64,000 nucleotides of DNA from positions 1-64,000 of the forward strand of contig JACKEQ010000032.1 in NCBI GenBank assembly GCA_020632885.1. The letters are read 5' to 3'. Below are positions 32,360 through 42,631 of the stretch, piece by piece. The notes under the pieces are model-generated. The model was given only the letters and a program-made list of their open reading frames with translations, did not search any database and was not told where the DNA came from. Numbering within the stretch: position 1 is the first letter of the stretch; each line of letters starts with the position of its first letter. This stretch comes from Alphaproteobacteria bacterium (GTDB lineage: Bacteria; Myxococcota_A; UBA796; GCA-2862545). Both the position numbers and the translations under genes were made by a program.

Positions 32360-35300
32360 AGGTCTTCGTCGCCCTCCCGCCGGGCGACACCCGGCCGCTC
32401 CCGGGGGACGTCCGGGTCGCGCCGAGGCCGGCGGTCCTCGATCGGGAGGCGGCGACCGACCCGCAGGCCATCGCTCGATTCATCTCACAGTGTGAGGACT
32501 CTCCGTGGATCGCCTGCGGCTCTCCCGCCGCGATCCGGGCCACGGTGGAGGCCGGGGGCTGGCCGTGGCTGCAGGGTCTCGAGACGGGCGGTGAGGTCGG
32601 GACGGTCGTGTTGATCCGGGAAGCTGCGCGCTCCGGACGGCCCTGGGCCGTCGAGGGGCTCGGGCGACGCGGCATGGCGGCCGCCCTCGCCGTGGGCGCG
32701 CACGCCGTGCAGATCGACGTGCACACCTGGCTCCTCGCGGGCTCGCCCCTCCATCCCGACCATCGACGACGCCTGGAGCGCCGGACCGCCCGCGACACCG
32801 TCGTCGTGGACGGCGCCCGACGCCTCGGCGGGCCCGTCCTGCCCGGCTGGCCGACGGATCCGACCTCCGGGCTCCCCACGTCCACGGCCCTCGGCGACAT
32901 CACCCCGGGGCCCCCGCTCGCCGTCTGGCTCCCGGGCTTCCTCGACGAGCTCCAGGCACGCGTCGACACGGCCCGCAGGCACCACGCGCTGCGTTCCGAC
33001 CCCTTCGGGGCGGGCACCCCCATCGTCCAGGGCCCCATGGCGAACGTCTCCGAGCGTCCGGGGCTCGCCCTGGAGGTCCGACGGGCCGGAGGCCTCCCCT
33101 TCTGCGCCCTCGGCGCCCTCCGTCCGGAGGCCGCGGAGGCCGTGCTGGCCGGCATGTCCGAGGTCGAGGAGCCGTGGGGGGCCGGCGTCATCGGGTTCGA
33201 CGTCATGCCCTGGCGCGACGCGCACCTCGACGCTGTGGCCGAGCGGGCGCCACGGCCCGTCATCCTGGCCGGCGGGAGCCCGGCGCTGGGGGTCTCCCTG
33301 CAGGCCCGCGGTCTCGAGCCCTGGCTGCACACCCCGTCCGCGCGGCTCGTCACGATGGCCCTCGGACGCGGGGTGCCCGCCGTCGTGCTCGAGGGCCGGG
33401 AGGCGGGCGGTCACGTCGGGCAGCTCCCGTCCTCCGCGCTGTGGGAGGAGGGCCTCGCGGCGGTCGAGGCCCACGGCTCCCCTGCCCTCGTGGTGCTCGC
33501 CGGAGGCATCGGGGACGCGACCAGCGCCGCGTTCGCCGCCGCCATGTCCGCCGGAGCCCACCACTCCGGCCATCGTGTGGGCCTCCAGGTGGGCACGGCC
33601 TTCTTCTTCACCCACGAGATCGTCGAGACGGGCGGTATCACGCCCACCTACCAGCAGCGCGCCCTGGCGGCGGAGCGCACGGTCCTCGTCGGCGACACCG
33701 TGGGGCTGCCGCTCCAGTGCGTGCCGAGCGTCTTCACCGACACCGCCATCGCGCAGGAGCACGCGTGGCAGGACGCCAGCGTGCCGCTCTCCGAGCGCCG
33801 GGAGCGCGTCGAGCACCACAACCTCGGACGCACGCGCATCGCGGCACGCGGCATCGAGCGCGACGGGCACGGTGGCTACAGACCCGTGCCCGCCGGACGT
33901 CAGCTCGAAGAGGGCGCGTTCACCATGGGCCAGGGGGCGACGGTCGAGCGCTCGCTGACGACGGTCCGGGGGCTGATGCGCGCGCTGACCCACGACGCCG
34001 CCGCCCTCCTCGAGCAGGACACCGCACGGTCCCTACGTTTTCCGCGACCCCGCCCGCGCACCATCGGCCTCCCGGCCACCGCACCCACCGTCCGACGCGA
34101 AGCCGCGGCGGCCGACGCGCCCATCGCTGTGGTCGGGCTCGGCTGCGTGCTCCCGGGCGCCCCCGATGTCCCTTCGTTCTGGCGACAGGCCCTCGACGGC
34201 ACCAGCGCCATCGCGCCCGTCCCGACGTCGCGCTGGCCCGCCCACCGCTACTTCCATCCCTCCCGCGACCACCGCACCACGACCTCGTACGTCCGCATGG
34301 CCGGGGTCGTGCGAGGCTTCCGGTTCGACTCGGCGCCCTTCGGCATCCCGCCCTCCGTGGTCCCGAGCATGGACCGCGCCCAGCAGCTCGCCCTCGTGGC
34401 GGCCGCCGAGGCCATCCGGGGCGTGCGGATCGGCGACAGGAGCCGGGCTGCCGTCCTGCTCGGCAACAGCATGGGCGGCGAGCACGCGAAGTCGCTGGCG
34501 GTGCGCGTCCGGTTCCGCGAGGTGCTGACAGCGCTCGGCCACGACGGCGATCAGGCCCTCGATGACGCCGTGGACGCGTGGCTCGGCGGTCACCTGCCCC
34601 CCGTCGACGTGGAGAGCATGTCGGGGCTGCTGTCGAACGTCATCGCTGGACGGGTGGCCTCCTGGCTGGACCTGGGAGGCGGGAACGCCACGGTGGACGC
34701 GGCGTGCGCAGCGTCCCTCGGCGCGCTCGTGATGGCGACCGACGCCCTGCGCGCCGGTCGGGTCGACCTCGTGCTCACGGGTGGCGTGGACGCGGACCTC
34801 TCCCCCGAGACCTTCGTGGGCTTCTGCCGCACCCACGCGCTCTCCCCGACGGGCAGCCAGCCGTTCTCGGTGCACGCGGACGGGTTCGTCATGGGCGAGG
34901 GTGCCGTCGTGCTCGCCCTGAAGCGGCTCCCGGACGCCCTGCGCGACGGCGACCGCGTGTTCGCCACCCTGCTCGGGGTCGGCCAGAGCTCGGACGGCCG
35001 GAGCTCCGGCATCACGGCACCGAAGGCCGCGGGCCAGGAGCTCGCCATCCGTCGGGCGCTCGCGTACGGCGACGTGGATCCCGCGACCGTGCACATGATC
35101 GAGGCCCACGGGACCGGCACGGCGGTGGGGGATCCCACCGAGATCGAGGCCCTGGCGCGCGTCTACCCCGCCGGGCTCGTCACCTCGGTGAAGTCGCGCA
35201 TCGGGCACCTCAAGGGGGCCGCCGGGGCCGCCGGGCTCCTCCAGGCTGTGCTCGCCGTGCACCACGGCCTCGTGCCCGCCTCGCTGAACGCGGGTCCCCT

Positions 35301-38300
35301 GCATCCTTCCGTCCGTCGCAGCGCCTTCCGGGTCCCGCGGGGAGCGCAGCGCTTCCCGGACGGTCCGAGGCGGGCTGCGGTGAGCGCGTTCGGCTTCGGT
35401 GGCACGGACTTCCACGCCGTCCTCGAGGGCCACAGCCCCGCCGAGTCCACGAGAGATCTCGCATCTCCTGTATTCTGGAGCGATCGTGCCGCCCCGGTGC
35501 TCGAGGCCTTCGGCGCAGCGGACCGCGCGTCGCTCGCCCGGGCCGTGCGCCAGGGAGCCACCTGTACGCCCGAGGATGCGGTCGCCCGGCCGTTCCGCGC
35601 CGTGCGGGTGGGGAACGCGCCCGGCCTGGAGGGCTGGATCGCCGGTGGGGGCCGCGGGGCCTTCGGGCGCACAGCGTGGGTCGGCGAAGGGGAAGCGAGG
35701 CCCGTCGTGGCGGTGTTCCCGGGCCAGGGGAGCCCGCGGGAGGGTGCCGCGGCCGCCTTGATGCAGGTCCCGGTCGCGCGCGACGTGCTCGTGGCCCTCG
35801 GCGAGACCGACCCCGACGCGTCCGCCGATCCTGCGGCCCAGCACCACCTCCTGGTGGCCACGGGTGCAGCCTTCGCGGCGCTCCTCCGCACCGTCGACCT
35901 CGCCGGGGTCGTCGGCCACTCCGTCGGCGAGCTCTCCGCCCTCTGCTGCGCGGGCCGCCTCACCCCCGCCGGAGCCCTGGCCCTCGCGGACGCCCGGGGC
36001 TCCGCCCTCCACGACTGTCCTCCCGGCGCGATGCTCGCCGTGGCGGGCGAGGTGCGCGAGCTCCCGGGGTGCTGGGTGGCGGCCGAGAACAGCCCGGGGT
36101 CGTGGGTGGCTGCAGGTGCACCCGAGGACGTCCGTGCCGCCCGGGACACGCTGCGCGCCGAAGGCGTGAAGCAGACTCTCCTCGACGTCGAGCGGGCCTT
36201 CCACACGCCTCACGTGGCCCCCGCAGCCGCACGGCTCGAGGAGGCCCTGGTCCATGTGCCCCTCGCGGACGGCCTGCCGTGGTGGCCCAACGTGGAGGGC
36301 GTGGGCAGCCGGTCCACGCGGGAGGAGGCCGGTCGGGCGCTGGTCCGCGGGGTCACCGAGTGCGTGGGGTTCGCGCGGAGCCTGCGCGCCGCCCGGGACG
36401 ACGGGCACACCCTGTTCGTGCATGCCGGGCCCGGTGCGTCCCTCGCCCGCCACATCGAGCGCACCGTGCCCGACGCCACGGTCATCGCCCTCCAGCCCGA
36501 CCGCGAGCCGCTGGGTGACGACCTCGTACGCGCCGCCGCCGCGCTGCTCGCCGAGGGCCATGTGGGCGTCCTCCGGGCCCTCCCCGGCACCTGGGTGCAG
36601 GTCGCGTTCCCCCGCGAGGTCCCGGTGCGTCCGACCCCCACCGGCGCCCCTCTGGAGCTGCCCACGGCACCCGAGCCCGAGGACGTCGCGGACGTCGTCG
36701 TGGACGCGCCCGATCCTGACGTGGAGCCCGGCAGCGTGCGGGACGTCGTGCTGCGGGCGGTCACCGAGATCACCGGCTACCCCCGGGCCGCCCTGGTGAG
36801 CGGCGCGTCGCTGTCGACGGATCTGGGCATCGACAGCATCCGGAAGCTCGAGATCGTCGGGCGGATCCAGGACGACCTCGGCATCCAGGTGGACGAGGGC
36901 GCCCTGGCCGACGCGAAGGACCTCGACGTGGACGGCCTCGTCGCCTTCGTCGAAGGGGGGAGCCACGCCCCCGTCACCCCGACTCCCCGCGGCGGCCCCG
37001 GGATCTGGCAGATCACGAGAACAGGCTCGCTGTCGGATGGATGGAGCACAGGGTCCATCGAGGCCCTCATCGCCGACCTCACCCGCTGGTGCACGACGGT
37101 GCCCGATGTCCCCCCGACGGAGGCCGCTCGCGAGGCGTTCCTCCGGGTGGCCCGCGCCGAGGCCGGAGAGACCGTGCGCGTCGAGGTCCCCGCCGTGCCC
37201 GCCACCCTCGGCAGGCCCGTGCCCGAGGCGCCCGTCGTGCTCGCTTCTGGCGGTACCACCGGCATCCTCGCGTCCTGTCTCGCTGCGCTGTCCGGTGCCC
37301 GTGGCGTGGTCCTGGGTCGCCGTGCGGAGGCGGAGCCCCCCGAGGGGTTCCTGTACGTGCAGTGCGACGTCACCGACCCCGCCGCCGTCGCCCGCGCGGC
37401 ATCGGCCTGCAGGGAACGATTCGGTAGGATCGACATGGTGATCCACGCTGCCGGCTCGCTGCAGGACGGTCCGGTCTCCCAGGCGACCCCCGAGGACGTG
37501 CGGGCCGTGCTCGGTCCCAAGCTGCTCGGCGCACGGAACCTCGTCGACGCCACCCTCGACGACGCGCCCGCTCTCTACGTGCCCTTCTCGAGCGTCTCGG
37601 CCTCCCTCGTCAACCCCGGCCAGGCGCTGTACGCCGCCGCGAACGCGGCCCTCGAGCGCATCGTGCACCCGACGGCCGGACGCACCGTGCCGCTGGCGTG
37701 GACGGCATGGTCCTCGCGCGGCATGGCCGCCGACCCCGCGCTCCAGCGCCTCCTGGCCGCCCGGGGCATCCACGCCCTCGCACCGGACGAGGGTGCAGAG
37801 CTCTTCCGCCGCGCCCTGGGTGGCGACGGGCCCTTGTGGCTCGCCCTCGACCCGCCACCCGCGGAGCTCCCCTGGCCCCTCGCCCGCCTCACGCCGACCG
37901 GATGGAGCGTGCCCCTCGACCCCAGCGACCCCCACCTCGCGGACCACGTGGTCGCCGGGAGCCCGCTCGTGCCGGCCGCCCTGTGGCTCGAGGCGCTCAC
38001 CGCCGTCGCGGGTCAGCTCGGCTCCCCGGGCCTCCGGGCCTTCGAGGTGCTCGCCCCCACCCCCGTCCGGGTGGCGCGCCAGGCGCTCGTGCTCCGCGAT
38101 GGCGACGGGCTCGTCGTGCAGGTCGACGGCGGGACGTCGCCCGGGCCGGACTGGAGGGCGTCGTCCCGGTGGACCCCCGCTGGAACGGCGCGCCCCGGCC
38201 CTCGGACGTCCCGTGGCCCTACGACGGGAGCCCGCTGTTCCACGGGCCGACGTGGCGGGTGCTCTCGGGGGTCGAGGTGGACGCGGACGGTGCGCGGGCC

Positions 38301-38567
38301 GGTGTGCGCGGCACCACCCTGGCGGCTGCAGCGGACGGCATCCACCAGCTCCTGGCGCTCTGGGCGCGGCAGGAGGCCGGCTGGCTCGCCCTGCCTGTCG
38401 GAGCGGAGGGATGGTCGGTGGTGACGCCCGGGGAGCCCGTGGCCGTCGAGCTCGTCGCGCGGGTGGACGGCGATCTGGCCATCGCGGAGGCCCGCGCGGT
38501 GGACGCCGGAGGACGAACGGTCATCGCCGGCCGCGGCGTGCGGGCGCGGAGGGCGACCGATGCCTGA
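32356..38567 (+). CDS. iterative type I polyketide/fatty-acid synthase (FMN ER-KS-AT-ACP-KR-DH), frameshift in DH
   Basis: About 2070 residues. Domains in order: an N-terminal nitronate-monooxygenase/PfaD-like FMN enoyl reductase (~215-550, preceded by a second partial copy); KS (~588-1022) with Cys784, His918 and His951; AT (~1110-1400) with Ser1189 in GHSVGE; one ACP with phosphopantetheine Ser1494 in LGIDSI; KR (~1620-1765; GGTTGI, LYAAANA); DH with His1864 in HVVAGSPLVP. The second DH half, including the FHGPTW and ADGIHQ segment, is in another frame; the frame changes near 38140-38165, consistent with one missing base. No thioesterase. The ATG overlaps ubiE (ATGA). It probably builds an acyl chain for the type III PKS. 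Without the frame change the protein stops at 38424. Confidence 0.85.
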
Positions 38568-39609
38568 GGTCCGCCTGCAGTCCATCGGCCGCGCCGTGCC
38601 CGCGACGACGTATGTCCAGCAGGACCTGCTGGTGCACAGCCCGTGGGGACGCTCGCCCCTCCTCGAGCGCCTGTTCCTCGCGAGCGACGTGCACACCCGC
38701 GGGTTCGTCGTGCCCCCCACGTTCTTCGTGCGGGACGGGCGGGGTGAGGAACGCTCGCTCACCCAGACCAACGCCGCCTGGCTCGCTGGAGCGCTCGACC
38801 TCGGCGGAGCGGCGCTGCGGGACGCCCTGGACGCGGCAGGCCGGGAGGCCGGGGACGTCGGGTTCGTCGCGGTGACGACGGTCACCGGGTACGCCACGCC
38901 GGGCCTCGACCTCCTGCTCGCCCGCCAGGAGGGCCTGCGGAACGACGTCCAGCGCGCGCACTTCAACTGCATCGGGTGCCACGCGGCCGTGCCGTTGCTC
39001 CGGGTGGCCCGCGACCACGTGCTGGCCAGCCCCGGGACGCTGGCGGTCGCTGGAGCCGTGGAGATCTGCAGCGCGTGCTTCCGGGACGACGACGACCCGC
39101 AGAACCTCGTGGCCACCGCGTTGTTCGCGGACGGAGCGGCAGTCGCCGTGCTCGGGACGGAGGGCGACGGACCCGTGCTCGTGGACTTCGGGTCCCTCTA
39201 CGACTTCGAGCACCTCGACGCGCTCGGGTTCGGGCTCGACAGCCAGGGCTTCCGCATCGTCCTGGACCCCGGCATCCCCGACCGCATCGCGGCGAACATC
39301 CAGGCCGCCGTGGGCACGCTCCTCGACCGGCACGGTGTCCGCCCGGACGACGTCACCCTCTGGGCCTTCCACCCCGGTGGAGCCCGGATCCTGGACGCCG
39401 TGCAGCGGTCGCTCGGCCTCTCCGACGCCGCGATGCGCCCGTCTCGCCGTGTGCTCCGCGCCCATGGCAACATGAGCTCGCCGTCCGTGCTCTTCGTGCT
39501 CGCCGAAGCCCTGCGCGACGACGCCCCGACGTCCGGTTGGGGCGTCATGGCGGCGTTCGGACCCGGCCTCGGCATCGAGGTCGCCCTCCTGGCCTTCGGA
39601 GCCCCTTGA
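38560..39609 (+). CDS. type III polyketide synthase
   Basis: A 349-residue chalcone-synthase-like homodimeric ketosynthase. The triad is Cys140 (NCIGCHAAV), His271 (WAFHPGG) and Asn304 (HGNMSSPS). Bacterial relatives (ArsB/ArsC, SrsA, PKS18 types) extend acyl starters with malonyl units and close them to alkylresorcinols or alkylpyrones. Its ATG overlaps the end of the type I PKS by 8 bp, with GGAGGG upstream. As in Azotobacter Ars, the type I enzyme may hand its acyl chain directly to this one. Starter length and ring type cannot be told from sequence. Confidence 0.9.
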   Translation: MPEVRLQSIGRAVPATTYVQQDLLVHSPWGRSPLLERLFLASDVHTRGFVVPPTFFVRDGRGEERSLTQTNAAWLAGALDLGGAALRDALDAAGREAGDVGFVAVTTVTGYATPGLDLLLARQEGLRNDVQRAHFNCIGCHAAVPLLRVARDHVLASPGTLAVAGAVEICSACFRDDDDPQNLVATALFADGAAVAVLGTEGDGPVLVDFGSLYDFEHLDALGFGLDSQGFRIVLDPGIPDRIAANIQAAVGTLLDRHGVRPDDVTLWAFHPGGARILDAVQRSLGLSDAAMRPSRRVLRAHGNMSSPSVLFVLAEALRDDAPTSGWGVMAAFGPGLGIEVALLAFGAP

Positions 39610-41276
39610 TGGACGAAGCCCTCCGCCTCCTCGCCGCCGACGACCCCGTCGGTGCCCTCGCTGCCCTGGTCGCCGCCTGGCCGGACCACCGCGACGCGGG
39701 GCTCGCCGACCAGATCGACAGGCTCTCGGACCACCTGGCGAAGTCCGTGGCACCGGTGCCCGAGAAGCGCCGGCACGCCGGCTGGCTCGACCGGTTCGCG
39801 TCCCGCCAGGTGGCCGACCTGCCCGCCCTGATGGCGGCCATCGAGGGCACGGCCCGCGAGACGAAGGCCCGGATGGACGCTCTCCTCGAGCTCCCGCCGG
39901 ATCCCCGCACCACACGCGGGCTGCTCGCCTGGGCCGACCGGCTCGAGTCGACCTCCTTCGGACCCTGGGGCAAGGTCTGGACGGCCCTCTTCAAGGTCGC
40001 ACAGCACGCCGGCGACCCGCGCATGGCCGCGGGCCTGCGGGCCCTCGTGGAGCGGGCGTCCGCGAGTGACGATGGCGCGGCGTACCCGGTGTACCCGAAG
40101 CTCCTGGAGCGCATCGGGAAGTGCCTGGAGAAGATGCCGCCGGCCGGGCCCCCGCCACCCGGCATGGACCGCCTGATCGCGGCCGTCGACGCGGCCACGA
40201 CGGGCCGGCCTCCCCGCGACGTCTACGTGAAGGCGGTCTCCCTGGACGACCGGATCCGCGACCAGATCTACGAGGACCCCGACGACGACGGCCCGATCCG
40301 GGTGTGGGCGGACCTGCTGCTCCAGGCCGAGGACCCCATGGGGACCTTCGTGACCCTCCAGCTCGAGGCGGAGCGCCGCCCGCTCCTCACGAAGGAGAAG
40401 GCGCTGCTGCGGAAGCTCCTGGAGGCCCACCGCACCACGCTCCTGGGTCCGCTGGCGCCCGTCGTCGACCCCGCCACCGCCGTGTTCCGCAGGGGCATCC
40501 TGCACGCTGCACACGTCCGCTTCCCCACCCCGGCCCTGCGCGACCAGCTCCGCGAGCACCCGTGGTGGCGTTCGGTCCGCCAGATCGTGACCGACCCCCC
40601 GCACCTCCGCTCGGGCGCGCTCCCGAACGTCCGTCGGATCGGCATGCGGCTCGTGGAGGTGCCCGGCACGGAGACCGGGAGCCTGCCCGGGGAGCTCGTG
40701 CAGCACGACGGCCAGGCTGCCAGCTGGACCCTGCTGGCTGCGCTGGCGAAGTCCCGCACGCCCCTGCCCATCGAGGCGTTCTGCGTGGTCGTGCCCGACA
40801 CGTTCGGCGACGACCAGCTCGCTGTGCTCGACGACCTCTCGGGCCTGCCCGCCCTGCGTGAGCTCCACCTGGTCGGCGGGAACGCGTGGCGCCGACCGAG
40901 CTGCCCTCCCCGGCCGCTGCTGAGCCACCCGGCCGTGCGGGCCCTCCCGCGGCTCGTGCTGGACCGCTATCCGGGCGGCCACGTCCACAAGACCTGGGAG
41001 ACGCTCGGCCGGAAGGGCCGGGAGGTCGTGCTGCTCGACCCGTCGTTCTCGATGACGATCCGGGAGGGGGCGACCGGGCTGGACGTGCACGTCACCACGA
41101 CGCTCGACATGCCCGGTGTGTCGAACCACCTGAAGCAGGTCGTGGGTTCGGCCTCGGGGCTCGGGAAGGTCGTCGTGGACGGGCCGACCTGGGCCGGGCG
41201 GGACGTCGACCGGGCGGCGGAGATGCTGGCGGGCGCCGCGGAGCTGGAGCTCCCGAAGCGCAAGCGCGGGACCTGA
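39609..41276 (+). CDS. TIGR02996-domain (repeat-companion) protein of unknown function
   Basis: A 555-residue cytoplasmic protein with no signal peptide. The segment near residues 215-255 (IYEDPDDDGPIRVWADLLLQ..DPMGTFVTLQLEAE) matches the TIGR02996 repeat-companion domain of Myxococcota and Planctomycetes. The C-terminal part has leucine-rich-repeat-like stretches (LDDLSGLPALRELHLVGGNAW). Its ATG overlaps the type III PKS stop (TGATG), which is tight coupling to a biosynthetic enzyme. That suggests a co-regulated accessory role, yet such domains are common in genomes and have no known enzymatic function. Confidence 0.65.
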   Translation: MDEALRLLAADDPVGALAALVAAWPDHRDAGLADQIDRLSDHLAKSVAPVPEKRRHAGWLDRFASRQVADLPALMAAIEGTARETKARMDALLELPPDPRTTRGLLAWADRLESTSFGPWGKVWTALFKVAQHAGDPRMAAGLRALVERASASDDGAAYPVYPKLLERIGKCLEKMPPAGPPPPGMDRLIAAVDAATTGRPPRDVYVKAVSLDDRIRDQIYEDPDDDGPIRVWADLLLQAEDPMGTFVTLQLEAERRPLLTKEKALLRKLLEAHRTTLLGPLAPVVDPATAVFRRGILHAAHVRFPTPALRDQLREHPWWRSVRQIVTDPPHLRSGALPNVRRIGMRLVEVPGTETGSLPGELVQHDGQAASWTLLAALAKSRTPLPIEAFCVVVPDTFGDDQLAVLDDLSGLPALRELHLVGGNAWRRPSCPPRPLLSHPAVRALPRLVLDRYPGGHVHKTWETLGRKGREVVLLDPSFSMTIREGATGLDVHVTTTLDMPGVSNHLKQVVGSASGLGKVVVDGPTWAGRDVDRAAEMLAGAAELELPKRKRGT

Positions 41277-41279
41277 GGG

Positions 41280-42631
41280 CTACCGCCGACCTAGCCACCG
41301 CAGACCTGGCCAGGCGCCGCCGTTGGCACAGGTGAGGCCCGGCGGGGGCGCGCCGTACGGCTCGGTGTCCGCGTCGGTGTCGGTGTCCGTGTCGCCCTCA
41401 CAACCCACGCCCGTGTCCCCCACGCAGGTCAGGTCCGAGTGGCGGAGCGGACAGGGGTCACAATCCTTCGGGACCCCGTCCGCGTCGAAGTCGAGCTCGG
41501 TCGCCGTCAGCATACCGACGGGCGGCACCTCGACCGTGGCGGCCACGCCGGAAGCGTCCCACGCGGTCGTCCCGTGGCCCTGCCCACCGGAGAGGGTCTG
41601 GCGCCCGACATTCCCGTCCAGGGTGGTGACCGACGCCCCGATGTCCGAGCGCGTCTCCCCTGACGGGAGGACCTGCCGGACACGCAGGCGGAGCGCGGGC
41701 TCCACCGCGTCGTTGACGAAGAGCGTCGCGACGGGCGTTATCGCCTCGACCAGGGTCACGAAGTCGAGCACCCCGTCGTCATCGTAGTCTGCGGGCAGGA
41801 CCTGACGTGGCGTGCCGACGAGGGCGACCGCCGCGCTCTGGATCCCGTCCTCCAGCGTGCTCACGGCGTTCGGGACGCCCCACAGCGCCGTCAGGAGACC
41901 TGCGTTCCCGAAGTCTCCGCAGGCACCGCCGTACCCGCCGAGGCCACGATCCGTGAAGACGGAGGGCGAGCCGAGGGAGCGCGTGTGGTATTCCGTCGTA
42001 CCCGCCGATGCGGTCACGGCGGTGAGCAGCGCCACCTCGCCGTAGCCCAGGTCGCACCACGACCCCCTGCTTCCGGTGTTCACGCTGGCGAAGTGGTCGT
42101 ACGTGGAGTCCACGCCTCCTGTCCCGTCACTCTCGACGTGCACGATGGCGCTGTCGGTGCGGAAGAGGATGTCGGGCAGGCCGTCGCCATCGGGGTCGCC
42201 GACCGCGAGACAGTCGGAGAGCTGCGTGGGGTCGAGGTCGTACAGGGAGGTCCGGGGTCCTGCAGGATCTCGTCGGCACCGTCGTTGTCGACATCACCGA
42301 CGAGCAGCGCCCGCGTGACCCTCGCCTTCACGGGCGCGTTCAGATCGGGCGGGAGCACCGTCGTCCGCACAGGGAGGGTGGTGTTCACCCCGATTCGTCC
42401 GGGCACGATGGACAGGAACCGCTCGAAGCCCACCCGCGGCTTGCCGTAGACCACGAGATCCGGCTCCCCGTCCGGAAGGCCCGTGCCCGACGGACCCACG
42501 AGGTCCGCCACGGCCCAGGACCCGTCGAACTCGTCGGGGATCGGGGTCCCGACCGGGAGGTTCGGGATGGCGACCGGCGTGTAGGCCATCGCGGGCGAGA
42601 GGAGGGAGGAGAGGAGCACAGGTGCCGTCAT
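41280..42631 (-). pseudogene. FG-GAP-like repeat exported protein, frameshifted paralogue of the upstream gene
   Basis: Starts at the ATG 42631 with a signal peptide (MTAPVLLSSLLSPAMA), then IPNLPVGTPIPDEFDGSWAV, closely matching the upstream paralogue at 42628-44472. After VGDVDNDGADEILQDP (near 42255) the frame changes, and the homologous chain resumes as YDLDPTQLSDCLAVGDPDGD in another frame and continues to 41280. Relative to the paralogue about 55 residues are also missing there, so a deletion probably caused the frame change. It ends with a short Asp/Thr linker and PPPGLTCANGGAWPGLRWLGRR. Its ATG overlaps the upstream stop (ATGA). If the frame break is a sequence error it is a full gene. 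Confidence 0.7.

Noticed and set aside
34033..37947. A 1304-residue minus-strand frame opposite the PKS
   Set aside because: Low-complexity His/Arg/Gly/Glu composition with no domain; it is the shadow of the PKS coding strand.
32356..38567. PUFA synthase (Pfa) cluster
   Set aside because: There is only one ACP, a single KS, no chain-length-factor, and a type III PKS follows; this does not match Pfa gene sets.
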